From Simmondsia chinensis (Eukaryota; Streptophyta; Magnoliopsida; Caryophyllales; Simmondsiaceae): a stretch of DNA of 64,000 nt. Positions 22,442-35,170 of the stretch are shown here, in pieces; position 1 is the stretch's first letter, and every line of letters begins with the position of its first letter. The stretch spans positions 21,275,036 to 21,339,035 of the forward strand of contig JAGTTD010000012.1 in NCBI GenBank assembly GCA_018398585.1, written 5' to 3'. The position numbers and the translations under genes were made by a program. A model generated the notes under the pieces. That model was not told where the DNA came from. It searched no databases and saw only the letters and a list, made by a program, of their open reading frames with translations.

Positions 22442-23086
22442 CTATGAACGCACAGTTGAAAAGGAAGGATCAAGACCCATCAAAAGGTCCAACAATTTTT
22501 CCATATCACGAATCTGCACAAATGCTTTGGCATGTTCACAAGTACATGGTGGGATTTCAACTAGTGTATACAATTCATCCGAAAAGGATCTCAACTTAGT
22601 AAAATAAGTTGAAACAGGTAGATTCTCTTGCTTCAAATGCGAGATCTCGCGTTTTAATTCGTAAATACGAGGGACATTACCTTGAGAAAATCTCTCATGC
22701 AAATCAAGCCAACTGTCATGCACAGTTTTTTAATAGGTAATACTCTCATTAATCTCTTTAGACACAGAGTTTGAGAGCCAAGTTGCAACCATGGAGTCAC
22801 ATGCACTCCATGTTTCAAAATCCGGGGAATCTTCATCCGGTTTGGTAATACTACCATCAAGAAATCCAATTTTTCTCTTTGCCTTAAAAACTTTTAGTAT
22901 TGTCCTTCTCCAAGAAGGATAATTGGGTCCTGTTAAAGTGTTTTGAACAAAAACCAAGCCGGGATTGTCCGAGGGGTGCAAATAAAACGGTGAGTTAACA
23001 TCAATGACTCCCCCTGTCGGGCGAGCCGGCATGATAGTTTGATCATCATTAGCTAGAGTAGTCTCATTATTGTTAACGTCCGCCAT
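22442..23086 (-). pseudogene. Copia-1 gag
   Basis: The ATG at 23086 (MADVNNNETT) begins a Copia-type gag with NYPSWRRTILKVFKAKRKIGFLDG and DSMVATWLSNSV, then DLHERFSQGNVPRIYELKREI. A TAA (22730-22732) and a TAG (22442-22444) interrupt it in frame. It starts ~150 bp from the 5' LTR, a short leader containing the primer-binding site. Confidence 0.92.
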
Positions 23087-23234
23087 ATTCTACCAAATCA
23101 AAACACAAAAACAAGCACAAGAAGCAAAGGAAAAAGGAACAACTCACAAATGCACTCCAAAAGTGCTTCGGCCACTTAGTGGAAGAAGGGAAAAAACGCC
23201 TCTTAATGCAAGATCGAAACTTGCTCTGATACCA

Positions 23235-23585
23235 TGTAAAAACTTAAAATAAGACTATGAAGAAAAGGATTGTATATATTGGATGATCAAGTAAAGATAC
23301 AAGACTAACCTATTTACACTAGATGAAGGACACACCCTTTCACCTTCACAAGCTAAGAGTTACATAAGAATAAATTGCATAAATAAATCAAGTAAATGCC
23401 TATAGTAAAGGCCCATCTTGGCCGGTTGGAGAAGGGAGAGGGAAGGCCTAAAAATCTACCAAAATATCTACCTACTCACTGATTAAATGGAATAATGTAG
23501 AAAAGTATATGCCATGAATAAATACAAATACTAAAGCGTACAAATACAAATACGAGAATACAAAAGTAAAATACTAATTTCTACA
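23235..23585 (-). repeat. 5' LTR of Copia-1
   Basis: 351 bp. The primer-binding site abuts it on the left at 23215-23234 and the TSD CCTAA abuts it on the right. Confidence 0.96.
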
Positions 23586-24932
23586 CCTAAAAAGCACCAC
23601 ATGGCGCATTCCAATTAGCCAGCTTCCTTGCACATGGATAAACCCCATTAGGGAGTTGATCGCACCCCCAATGGCGATCGTGCCATCATGCGGATGCCCA
23701 GCACAGCTGGTGTGTTGCGCGACACATGTCTCATGCCCATTGGGCACGGAGCAAATGCACAGATTGCAAGTTCTGTGTGCGTGTGTTTTTTTTTTTTTTT
23801 TTTAAATCCCTACATTTATAAAATCATCTTATGAATTTTTTTTTATAAAATAAATTTATTCATTTTATTAATAAGTAATTCATCGCATGAATAATGTTTT
23901 GCAAAATTAATTTATTCATCTATTGAACAAATAATTCATCTCATTAATTTATTTTAAATATTTTCAACCGATGCACTTCTAGAGGCTTGCAGAGGGACCT
24001 CAGGGACAATTTTATTCTAGCTTCAAATAGGTCAAATCTAATTAACAACACTTCATAACATTCATTACCATTTAATAATATTTTATTCTAGTAAATAGAT
24101 ATTACTGTACTCTAGAATTAAATATATTTATTCAATAATTTTCAAATGACTTTCATTGTGACAACCAACTCCTCGATTTGATATTTGTGAGGAAAAATAG
24201 CTTTAACTATTATCGCTAGTTTTCTCATATCTTTCCCTGTAGTTCCCAACTCGCCTTTCTCAAATAATGCAATAATACAGAAAATAATTTCTGTATTAAT
24301 TCAAATGTTAAATATATGGAATACTTTCGCCAAAGGTTCTAGAATCTATTCCACATAAAATACATGTTCCCGCTACATTTCATGCAATTAGCCAATGCAT
24401 GTAAGATATAAGTCAACGTACTGTGACTAATCTTTTCAGCACATCAAAGTAACGAACAATCCACGCACAAGTTCAGACAATTTCCTAGATTTAGAGTTAT
24501 AGTCGTACAAAATCAATTTTTTCCTATAGCAGTTAAGAAACAAATAATTCATGTGGTCCAGCTCATTGTTCCAATCTTATGGACAACGCCAACATAATAC
24601 TCTTGGATCCCTATCCACATGACCAAGACAAGTCATCAAAAGTATCATATTATAGTCGTATCAGACAAGTTGTCCAAGCTTATCACCAACTACGAACTTA
24701 CTTTGACAATATTACTAGTTTGATCTAAGTCTATCTGTGGTTCAATCTTATTGGCTTAAACTAAAACTGACATGTCATCTTAGGCAACGTCTATCTCATG
24801 GAATGTTTTAAAAAAACAATCACACACATATTTGACTTGTAAAACATAATTAGACAATAAATAAATATAGCAATTTTTTTATTTAATATTTAAAACTAAC
24901 TAATTGGGTTTTTCAGGCCAGCGATTCCAACA

Positions 24933-27900
24933 ATCTCTCACTTGTCGTATACCCAATTAGCCTTACATTGCATAACTATCCCCCAGGGATTTGTCAACTC
25001 ATTGACTACAAATCTCAATACCGATCTTTCACTGTCCCATTCTTTTGCTCACATACTTCCATCTATAAGGAACCTTCTGAGTCAAGTAATCTACTTAACA
25101 ACTTCATAGCTGTCAAATACTCAAATTCCATAGTGAATGAAGTAATATAAGAGTGCTTCATTCTTCACCATCTAATGACTCCCACTATAAGGGTAAAATG
25201 AATTTCTGACATCAAATGTCTAAACTGCCTTTTAAAGCAAACGACCCATGATAAACTCAACATCCTTCATTAAAATCTTACTAAAGCTTGACCCCAACAA
25301 TATAATGTGCTTGCCTTGGTTCTTTCATTTTAAACTAACTAGACATTTTAGCTCATAACAATTCTACACCATTCTCAATGAGTAAAATGCCATCTATATC
25401 CAACAATTAGAAAATCACCACTTTCTGGCCATGTCACACGTCACTCATGGTCCACTTACCATTGATTTAAATCCATAGGACTTAATAACTGTAATCGCAT
25501 CTACTATTCATTGAACAAGATGCATATTTAAGTCTATAAATAGACTACCTCAGTTTGTGTACTATATGCTCCTAACTTTTGGAATCAAGCTTGTATGGCT
25601 GTATCATATACATAACTTTCTCAAGATGAGTATTCGGAGAACGTCATCTTGATTTCCATTTCCATATCACATCAAAATGAGATATAATGGATAAGAGCAT
25701 CCTTATATAGAATCTGGCTAGAAGGACTCATCAAAGATGATTCTTTCTAATAGGTTATAACCCACTACCATCAATCTAGCTTTGAAGGTCTCAACCTTCT
25801 TGTCCACTCAACTCTTTATTCTTGTAGATCCATTCAGTTCCAAACTAACGCATTTATGTCTTTCGATGCCTCTGCAAGTTTCCAAACATAGTTAAAATAC
25901 AATTACTCTTACTTAACTTTTACCGCCCTGAACAATTGGTCTCCATCTTTATATTTCAAAGTTTCATTGTAGTCCAAAGGTTCATATTCACCATCGTGCT
26001 TAACAATTAAGACTAAAGACATGAATCCGTCATGTGACCCTTACCATCCTTTCACTACACCAAAGCTCTCACATACTTAGTGTGAAAATAACCTGGTTGA
26101 AGATATATATAATACATCATGTACACTATAAGTTGTATCATGCTCTTGAGACACAGTATCTCATACTGTCAATCTATCCAACACAAACTATCCCCTTTAC
26201 TTTTAACACATTTTTCTAAAACCTCTTACATAACAAACCTTTTGATATGTAAATTGACTCATCATATGAATCTAAGCATATTCAATAACATATTATTGAT
26301 CTTTTATACAACCCTTTGTAGTAAGAAAAATTAAGAATTCTCTTGAAATCACCACCTTGATCTAATCAAAGTGACTTGATATAATTATTTAACTGATCCC
26401 TATTTTAGTCTTTAATTCTTTGAACTTTTCAAAGCATTCAAGACTTTAGTCTTCATAGGTAATATCCATACATTTACTTATATAGTAGCCATTCATAAAC
26501 ATTTAAACATTTTATGAAATACTCTTCGCTTCTGCTCACTTGAACTTTTAGCAGTTTATAAACATTTTGTGAACAAGTTCTAGCAGTTTAGTGGCTCTAT
26601 TGCCTTTACTCTTAAAGGCACATTTAGTCATCATTAATTCAAACATGATTCTCATACCGGTTATAATTTTAGTACTTATGATCCTATAAGACAAATCAAG
26701 CCAGTTTTCAATCATATGAAATTTATGTCACCTAGGATCAAGTGCCACTTAAAAGCTATATGGACTTCAGGAAATTCTTCTTTAATATGTTCACACAGCC
26801 TACCTTGTATTGGACGAATAAACTACAATTAACATAGTTTTTAAAAATTTTGTTAACTATCTACTAATGTACCTATTTACATAAACATCAGTCTATTTTT
26901 TTAAATAACAAAAAAAAACTATTTTGAAACAAATATTAATTAGAAACCAAATTTTTAAAGAAACTGATAGATTTAGATAATTACTCAAAACCACATTCCT
27001 TAACTTAAACTGCTATCTCTTAGTACTCTTACTGAAAGCCCCCTCACTAGGACACTAGTGAGCTACCTACTAGTCACAACAACAGGAGATAGATATCGCA
27101 TATGTTGTCATGTTGGCTTTCTAGTCTTAGCAACAATAGTATCTAAGTACCAAGGAAATTTTCTTTTAAATATTAATATCCAGTGCTTTTGTAAAAAGAC
27201 GAAACTATTTAGACTCATGTTTTATTTTACCCTCTTAAGGTTCCTAACTCCTGAGCTAGATGCTTACAATAAGTGAACTCTTCCCTTAGTTCTCATGATA
27301 CCCTTTCTCAAACTCTACTTTTATTAGTTCAGACAACGAGTAATCTCTATTATTCGATGTATCTAGTCTAAATTGATTGAAAGACCTTGATAGTCAAATT
27401 AGGATCATATCCTGTTGAGATTGGCTATCAATATTTGCATTAAGAATTCTAATTCAATTAAATAAGCCGTCATCATATGACACACTCCTAAATTAAACTT
27501 TCTTACACAGTCTAGTGTCTATCATTTTTCTCATAAGCTATTCTCAAGCTACCAGTTCTCTATTCAAACACTTCTTTCAAAAATCTGATCGTCTCTACCA
27601 TAGTTGATAAGTCAAGTATCTAATACTAGAATACATTCAATATCTAATGTCCAAATGCTGCATCTGACTAACTCATTAATCTAGTTTAACATTCCTAACG
27701 TTCTTTTCTAGTTAGTAGATATACTAGCAGCAAAGTACAGAACTCTTAGCATCTATGAGTTCTCCACATGTACTGAGACATATTATATCATAGCAAGTAT
27801 AACCAAATAGACAAGTAACATATATCAGTATTGATTGTAATGCAAAATGTAACAAATTATTTGAAATCAAAACTATAAACAAGTCGTATAACATACAGGA

Positions 27901-29348
27901 TTACTTTTCCTACTATTAGCAAACAATCAATGTTCGGAGTTCACAATCCAACATTTACATGTATGCTATGGCGATCTAACTGAACTCCCAAAATCTCCTC
28001 GTCAGTGAGGCCAAATTGAGATATCAGAAGAGTGATAACATTTCTCAATAAATATGTCTTTTTGCAAACTCTTTACTTAACATATTTAACACACCACTCT
28101 TCCCTCAACCTTCAAGTTCATATAATAGATCTCCTCGAGGAGGCTGATATAAACCCTAGTCAAGTGTACACCGCTATCTTGACATCCATACAAGCCGATG
28201 AAGTACTCCACGTCGGCGTGGCCACACCCATTTTTCCTGCACTTCACTCTATCATAAGAGATCTAACCTTTTATTCTGAAAATGAACGCCCTCCTCGGGG
28301 AGTCGCACCCACCTACTATACTGCTACATCGGAAACGAAGACTGTGACTGTTCATTTAGAAACTCACTCCCACTTGATATTTTAAGTCTTGGGAACCTTT
28401 TAATTAATTTAAGCAAATGAACAAAGTATTAAATTCACCTAACCATTTTTTGTGTGTGCTATGATGACCAAACTAATCTACCTGTCACTTCCCATCAGCG
28501 GGGCCGCACCAGGTTATTAGTAAGGTAAGAAAAATTCTGAATTAATATATTCCCTAATCATAATTAACTCATTGTCTCTACCTTGGCCTTTAAGACAGTA
28601 TTTCAATGCTCCCTAAGGGAATAACATACTGTCATAGTCAACTATATACCATTGCCTAGATACTTGTACAGGTTGACAATATACTCGACGGTAATGTGGT
28701 CACACCTGTTTTCCCGTACCTCTATCTATCCTAAAGAGTCTAACCTTGTATACTGTGAATAAATGCTCTCCTCAGGAAATAGCACATATCCACTATACTA
28801 TTAGACTTGCAATGCAGACTGTGAGGAATCAACTCCTGAACCTCGCTCCCACTTGTAATTTTAAATGGTGGATCTTTCTTTATGTTTGATTATCTCATGA
28901 TCAATTTTTAGAATCATATTCTAAATTTTATTTAAGTATTAAATAAAACCCCAATCACATTAGATCCCTAAATCTATCCAACCAATGTAATCTAATCTCA
29001 TAAGATACATTATGAGAAATTTTTTCTTTCAAATAATTCAACTATTGAATTTCTAATTTTATTAGCCCTATTTGAAATAATTCTCCCACTTAATGAAATC
29101 ATAAAATTTCATGAAGTTACATATTTAAATGGCCTTATAAATTTATTCACATCATATATAACATTTAAGTCATTTGAATAATGTCAAGCATCTGAACAAA
29201 ATTTAACAAATATCATATTATCAAACTTTTTGAATAGCATTACTTAGGGCCTAACAAGGTCGGATTAATGAATTGTACTTCTAAATGTTTTGGAATTAAT
29301 TATCATATAATCCTAATTAGAATCTCATTCTAATTATTTATTTTTTAG
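24933..29348 (-). pseudogene. Copia-2 interior, degraded gag-pol and leader
   Basis: The polypurine tract is at 24933-24944 (minus AAGTGAGAGAT). Further right, short minus-strand stretches in shifting frames match Copia RT order: VETFKAR near 25776-25796, then VYMIQP near 25598-25615, then SIYRLKYAS near 25521-25546. This shows the block is pol, heavily frameshifted. The rest (26000-28000) is AT-rich without readable motifs. At about 28080-28390 and 28600-28870 lie two imperfect copies of a ~300-bp unit in direct repeat, probably in the gag/leader end. No intact gene is present; the short plus-strand ORFs are chance frames. Confidence 0.7.
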
Positions 29349-32300
29349 TAAGGCTCGGCCCGGTCACCAAGCGAGCTGGGCCTCGGGCCCCAAAACAGGT
29401 CCAGCCCATTTAAAAGAGCCGTTGGCAACGACTCTTTTGAAGGGAAGCCGTTGCTCCCCCTCCAAATTAATAAAAAAAAAATATATTTTTTCATCTATAA
29501 ATACCCAACCCATTCATTTCGTTTTCCTCACAAACAAATCTCTTATTCTCTCTTCTCTCTCTATACATTCATATACTTCTACTTGCAATATTATGCTCTA
29601 AATTTCTAAAGTTCGTGTTGACAAAGCGTGAGGCTCGTAGAATCTTGGTCAAGTTTGAATTTCATTGTTCGCTTGCTTCGGTAATTTTAGTATCGAAATT
29701 TTATTTATTTCGCACTTTTATCTACTTAATTTCACAATTTTGCATTAATAGCTGCATTTTTAAAATACTAATCAGTAATACTATCATGGCACACAAGACA
29801 TCATCGTCTGGAGCCAATCGTTCTAGTTTTAATTCTTGCCCACGACCACCTTTAATACCTAAGAGGAGTAGAACTGTTGAACTTAATACTGATGAACGAG
29901 CTTTTCTAGAATCAGGCTCATCACCTCCATACACTGACAGTATAGATTGGGACTTGGAACAACAGTCCTACAATAAGCAGGATAAAATGAAGAGGAACCC
30001 AAACCCACCATAGAAACCCAACCTCCAAGAACTAGTACTAGTACTACTAGGCGTAATACTAATAGGGGTATGGAAGCACTTTAACCTAGATAGGGAGACT
30101 AATAAAGCGTTTTATAAACTATGTAACCCACCCAAGGCCTTTAGTCATCCACTCGGCAGTGGGACGGGCACATGAAGCAGACATATAATTAGGTCCCACC
30201 CCGAACAAGACCCAAAAAATGCCCAACAACGGTTAATACAGCAAGCGACCGGTACGCTTGCTAACTTTAAATTCTCCCAATAAACTAATAGACAGGAGCT
30301 AGCTAGATACTTAATTGGAGCTGAAAAGCCTTTTAGCACTGATGAAGACCCTAGATTGGTTAGGTATCTCCAAACAACAATGAACCTGCCATCGTAAGGA
30401 TTCCTCGGAATACCTTAAAGCGGGACTCATTTAAAGATTACCAAAGGATGAAAACTGAGATCTTTGAACTTTTTAGGATGAACACGAGCATGTTCTCGTT
30501 GACACCCGACACTTGGAAATTGAAACCCAGTGTGCCTTACTTATACGTAACAGCACACTGGATCGATTCCTCCTTCACCCTTCAAAAAAGAATAATCCAT
30601 TTTGCAATTTTAGATTATCCCCATACTGCCGACATAATCACGGGTGCAATTATGGAGGCAGTCCGTTGGTGGGGCATAGAGCAACTTATTTTTAGTATTA
30701 CATTCGACAATGCTACCAATAACAATGCATCCGTTAAACAACTAATTAGGCATATGAGACCCGTGTTAGGTGGGCGATATTTTCATCTACGTTGCATTTG
30801 TCACATACTACATTTAATGGTTATGGATAGTCTAGGTCTAATACATGCTTCTCTTTTCACCTCAAGAGATGCAACAATAGCTATAAAATCATCCGGAACC
30901 ATAAAGAAAAGATTTAGAACTCTATGTAGGGCGCATGGCTTACAGTACAAACAATTTAAATTAGACTCACCAACTGGGTGGTCGTCAACGGTAGATATGT
31001 TAGATCGCATTTTACCATATAAGGATGTCCTGGCGGAATTTGTACAGGATACTCGCTCAGATTTAAGTGATTATAATCCGAATGATGTACACTAGGACAC
31101 AATTGAGGAAATTCGTAAATGTTTTACCATGTTTAGGAACGCTACCAACTTCTTTTCGGGTTGCTATTATCCAACCATACCACAAGCAATATCAAAATTG
31201 ATTGATATTGTAAATTGGATGTCGGATAATGAATCAAACCATTTGTTGGCCGTACCAATTGGGGCAATGAAAACGAAGTTTTGTAAATATTTTTCTGAAC
31301 TGCCCCTTTTATATTGTTTTGGGACTATTTTCGATCCCTGTTGTAAATGAAGGGGTTTGAACCTGTTTTCCGAGTATTTTTACGGAAAATTAGATCCGGC
31401 TTTTAATATCGCAGTTGTCATTGAGCAAATCGATAGGGACCTACACACTTTATTTTTCTCATTATTCCCAGAGATTATCATCTGATAATCCATAAGTTAC
31501 TTCTACTACAGTAGGATCTTCCACATTTGGCGGGAGTAGTTCACACACGTCATATACGTGGAAGCTGTTGGACCAATTCACGCCCGCAGAAACTCCCATG
31601 TCATGTGACGAGTTAGATTACTATTTGTGGACGCCGATGATCCAGTTCTTCGTGGCACAAGAGAATACACAAATTGATATTTTAAAATGGTGGTGTACAA
31701 ATGAACCCCAGTATCCCGTGCTTTCCACCATTGCACGTGATATTCTAATGTGTCTGGTGTCTTCAGTAGCATCGGAGTGTGCTTTTAGTCTTGGTGGCAG
31801 GTTGCTTGGAACGAAGAGGGCGAAGCTATCACCGTCCAGCTTGGAGATATCCGTGTGCTTAAAGGACTGGATGCACACAGAGGCTAGGGAGCAAAACGAC
31901 TTAAGGCTGGGTTCATCGAGCAAGGATAAATACGACCGCACTACCGATACATCAAACGGCGGCACAGCAACTCCCCAGTAGATTGATTTCGTATTGTTGT
32001 GCCTGTACGTCTATATCTTGTTTTTATTTTGTAATAAATATATTTGTACTTCTAAAGTAGGATCCAATTGTTGCAGTTATATTTGTTACATTATTTTTCG
32101 TTATTTACTATTATTTATTATATATTTTATTTTATATCATATATTTTATCATTATTAATGATTGTGATGGATTGTATTTGTATCTTATATTATTCATCAA
32201 TGAATTATAATAATTTTTGTACAAAACGAGTTTATATTTCCTTAATTTTATATTTTTATTTAAAAAATGGGGGGGGGGGGGGTCGGGTTCGGCCCGGCCC

Positions 32301-32379
32301 GGCCCGGCCCGGCTCGGCTCGGCTCGGCCCACTACAATTGAGGGCCTGGAGGGCCCGAGCCGGCCCGTGGCCATCTCTA
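29349..32379 (+). mobile_element. hAT-2: hAT transposon, left terminus lost or mutated
   Basis: The right end has the family terminus TGGCCATCTCTA (ending 32379) preceded by a GC block of CGGCCC/GGCTC repeats (32280-32370) and a G run. The left end begins with a GC block (about 29352-29460, including AGAGCCGTTGGCAACG) but lacks the TAGAG.. terminus, and no 8-bp TSD is found. The interior is collinear with hAT-1. It lies within the Copia-2 leader region, so it inserted after Copia-2. The left coordinate is approximate. Confidence 0.88.
29786..31978 (+). pseudogene. hAT-2 transposase pseudogene
   Basis: The ATG at 29786 starts MAHKTSSSGANRSS, parallel to hAT-1. The BED finger region near 30070-30170 has GVWKHFNLD and KLCNPPKAFSH, where the first Cys ligand is Tyr, the reverse of the lesion in hAT-1. 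The catalytic core at 30448-31095 and 31129-31350 retains TAHWID, ITFDNATNN, HLRCICHI and SSTVDML. The hAT dimerisation domain at 31568-31978 (YPVLSTIARDILMC, SVASECAFSLGGRLL, LKDWM) is well preserved. Stops (30013, about 30174, 31095, 31350) and frameshifts split it. Confidence 0.9.
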
Positions 32380-32846
32380 GTGCCATGCAAAACAAATAAT
32401 TTCTTTATTTTATGTTTTTAAATAAATAACTAAATTCAGTCTTAATCTTATTAGATTGTAAACCGAATATCTAATCCTATTAGATATTCTTTGTGATGAT
32501 GTAAATATTTTAGCTAACCAAACATCTAATCTCATTAGATATTCAATGTGACATTGTATATATCTAAATCATTCAACCATTTAAATATCTAATCTCATTA
32601 TTAGATTATTTAGAAAGATATTGCCACTAATTTAACTATAATTCATCCAAATTTAAACAATTTTAATTTGATGAATAGAAACCTTGTTATTAAACTCTTT
32701 AATAACACACTCATGTATTTTTTTATTTTTTTTCCTTTAACAAAATTCTCAATTTCTCTCATTTGTAATTCTATTTATGGCATTTGTTATGCTCAATATT
32801 AACCTTATGCTTATTATGTATATGATTAGAGGTGGCTCTGATACCA
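32380..32846 (-). promoter_or_regulatory. Copia-2 leader with initiator-tRNA-Met primer-binding site (32834-32846)
   Basis: An AT-rich leader with repeated ATCTAATCTCATTAGAT-like words (32450-32610). It ends at the 13-bp site which on the minus strand reads TGGTATCAGAGCC directly after the 5' LTR. Confidence 0.8.
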
Positions 32847-34740
32847 AATATTCAAAAATTTTAAATTTAGAAACTAAACTTTTCCTACATTGGCTTGATC
32901 AGGCACAGCGGAACAAACTTTAAAATTCAATAATTTTAAATCTAAAGGACCTCTATTCTAATATATACTTAATGAACATAGAATATCATAGCATAATAAA
33001 CATTGAATCAAAAGCATAAATAAAATTGCAAAAATTAAAGAAAACTTTAAAAGAAAAGTCATAAGCAATACCTGCATTGTAGACCACAATTGTTGCATGA
33101 TAGAAATCATCGAGACCGCGAAATCATCTTGGCAATGACCCCTTGCCACCGTAGCGTGGGCTCCTAAAATATTTATTAGGGGAAATTTAAAGAGAAATTC
33201 CTTCTTTTAATTTTTCAAAAGATCATATTTTTCAAAGAATTTTCGATTGGAAAATTGAACACCCAGGATCCCTATTTATAATATGGCATGGGTAGAAAAA
33301 CTTATAATTTTTTCGATGTGGGATTCTCTTAAAAAACCCAAAACATGCATTCAAAATTGAATTCACATTTATAGCCACGTAGAAAGCGCAACCTAGCTCA
33401 TTCCAATTGTTTGGCATCCTTACACATGGATAACACCCTTAGGGAGTTTTGGAGCGCGATTGGTGATCACGCTGTCACACGGATGCCCTGCATAGCTAGT
33501 GTAGCATGTGACATGTGTCGCACGCCCATTAGGCACCGAGCAAAGGCAAGGATCGCAGGAGTTGTATGCGAAGGCTTTTGTTTTTTTGGTTTAAATCTCC
33601 ACATGTATAAAATCATCTTATGAATTTTATTTGGTAAAATAAATTTATTCATCTTATGAATAAGTAATTCATCTCATGAATTATATTTAGCAAAATTAAT
33701 TTATTCATCTCATGAATTCAATTTAAATCTTTTCAACTGTTGTACTTCTAAAAGCTTGCAGAGGGACCTAAGAGACAACTTAATTCGATCTCCAAATGAG
33801 TCAAATCTAATTATCAATACTTGATAACGTTGATTACCATCTAGTAATATTAATTTCCACTAAATAAAGATTACTAAACTCTAGAATTAAATATATTCAT
33901 TCGATAATTCCAAAATGACTTTCGTTGTGACAATCACCTCCTCTATTAGATTCTGTGAGGCAAAATAGCTTTAACTGCTTTTACCATAGTTCCCGACTCG
34001 CCCTTCTCGAATAATTCAATAATAAAGAAAATATGTTTTGTACTAATTCCAAATGTCAAACTTATTGAATACTTTGGCCAAGGATTCTAGTATCTGTTCA
34101 TATGCTTGCAAATCAACTAAAGGGATGTCTTTATCTTGTAAGAGACTACAGATTCCATGTAAAATACATGTTCCCGCTACACTTCATGCAATTACCCAAT
34201 GCATGTAAGATTCAAGTCAATGCATTATGACTAATCCTTTCAGCACATCAAAGAAACGGACAATCCATGCTTGAGTTCATACTATTTCCCAAATTTAGAG
34301 TTATCGTCTTATAGAACTAATTATTTTTTATAGCAGTTAAGAAACAGATAATTCAAGTGGTCCAGCTCAATGTTCGAATCTTATTGACAACACTAACATA
34401 ATACTCTTGGATTCCTATCTACATGACCAAGACAAGTCAACAAATTATCATATTATAGTCTTTTTAGACAAGTTGTCCAAACTGATCAACGACTACAAAC
34501 TCACTTTGACAACATATCACTAGTTTGATCTAAGTCTATCTGTGGTTCAATCTCATTGACCAATTAAACCAAAATTGACATGTCATCTTGGACAACGTCG
34601 AACATTTTAGAAAAACAATCACACGCATATTTGACTTGTAAAATATAATCCAACGATAAATAAATGAAACAATTTTATTTATTTTATATTTAAAACTAAC
34701 TAATTGGATTTTCTAAGACGCCGATTCCAATAACCCAACA
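32847..34740 (-). repeat. 5' LTR of Copia-2
   Basis: 1894 bp. The right end is CCCAACA (minus TGTTGGG). The left end adjoins the primer-binding site, but its last bases have diverged from the expected TGT terminus. It aligns with 17844-18382 plus 23591-24932. Confidence 0.87.
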
Positions 34741-35170
34741 CGCCACATTTGAAGCAACGGGTCTTTGAACTACCCGCTTGATCCCGATTACTCGGCCTAC
34801 TGGTGATGGTGACAACTAGCCTCCCTTGTTGCTTATGTACACATAAGTTGGTTGGAAGTCATACTTGATCATGCCGACCATTCTGGGCATTCCAATTACC
34901 GCTAGTTTGCCGTCGTTTCTATGTTTTTTCTACATGCAAAGCTCTTGACTCCTGCAATCTGCAAATATACTTATCCACCAACTGTTCCTCGGACTCCACC
35001 AAGTCATTTCTCTCAACTAAGGCATAGAATTCCGCCGTGTGGCCTTCCACAAACTGAGACCCTTGAAGTAAATTCTGGAGATGCAGGCACGTGAGCCTGG
35101 CGTGATTATGCGAAATGAAGGCTCTACGTATGTTCTTCTTCATCTTCTTCCATGTCTCAATCTTTGCCTT
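34741..35170 (-). pseudogene. Gypsy-2 gag fragment
   Basis: Minus-strand frame 34919-35143 and flanks: TWKKMKKNIRRAFISHNHARL, FVEGHTAEFYALVERNDLVESEEQLVDKYICRL. This is the retrotransposon gag core (compare EEYTxEF..L..RNDL in Gypsy gag). Near 34741-34780 a zinc-knuckle start (CFKCG) is cut by the Copia-2 LTR. Its upstream half continues at 37087 across the solo LTR. Confidence 0.85.

Larger units (their letters stand above)
18383..23585 (-). mobile_element. Copia-1: young Ty1/Copia LTR retrotransposon
   Basis: Two 351-bp LTRs (18383-18733 and 23235-23585) differ at only 5 positions by eye (1.4%). They are flanked by a perfect 5-bp TSD, CCTAA (18378-18382, 23586-23590). The primer-binding site at 23215-23234 (minus TGGTATCAGAGC..) is initiator tRNA-Met type, and the polypurine tract TTGAGGGGGAG is at 18734-18744. 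The order gag, protease, integrase, RT, RNase H places it in Ty1/Copia. The polyprotein frame has nonsense codons and one frameshift, so this copy is dead despite its young LTRs. It sits inside the Copia-2 3' LTR. Confidence 0.97.
17844..24932 (-). repeat. 3' LTR of Copia-2, split by Copia-1
   Basis: LTR sequence runs 17844-18382 and resumes at 23591-24932, about 1.88 kb net of the 5208-bp insertion and TSD. It begins TGTAGGG on the plus strand and ends CCAACA. It aligns with 32847-34740 and, inverted, with 35171-37081 along its length (for example the GAGACCGCGAGATC.. and CCCTCTGCAAGC-type blocks). Confidence 0.87.
17844..34740 (-). mobile_element. Copia-2: old Ty1/Copia LTR retrotransposon with ~1.9-kb LTRs
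   Basis: Minus-strand element: 5' LTR 32847-34740, primer-binding site 32834-32846 (GGCTCTGATACCA, complementary in sense to initiator tRNA-Met), a degraded interior, a polypurine tract AAGTGAGAGAT next to the 3' LTR, and the 3' LTR 17844-24932, itself split by Copia-1. The pol remnant near 25500-25840 reads as Copia RT. It interrupts Gypsy-2 within its gag. The flanking pentamers (TACCA and CGCCA on the plus strand) are not identical, so the TSD has decayed or an end is misplaced. hAT-2 lies inside it. A solo LTR of the same family is at 35171-37081. Confidence 0.85.

Noticed and set aside
28032..28385. 117-codon plus-strand ORF
   Set aside because: No recognisable domain; lies in the decayed Copia-2 interior and overlaps a repeat unit.
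17844..34740. Non-coding LARD element
   Set aside because: First impression from lack of ORFs, but minus-strand Copia RT words in correct order near 25521-25796 show a decayed coding element.
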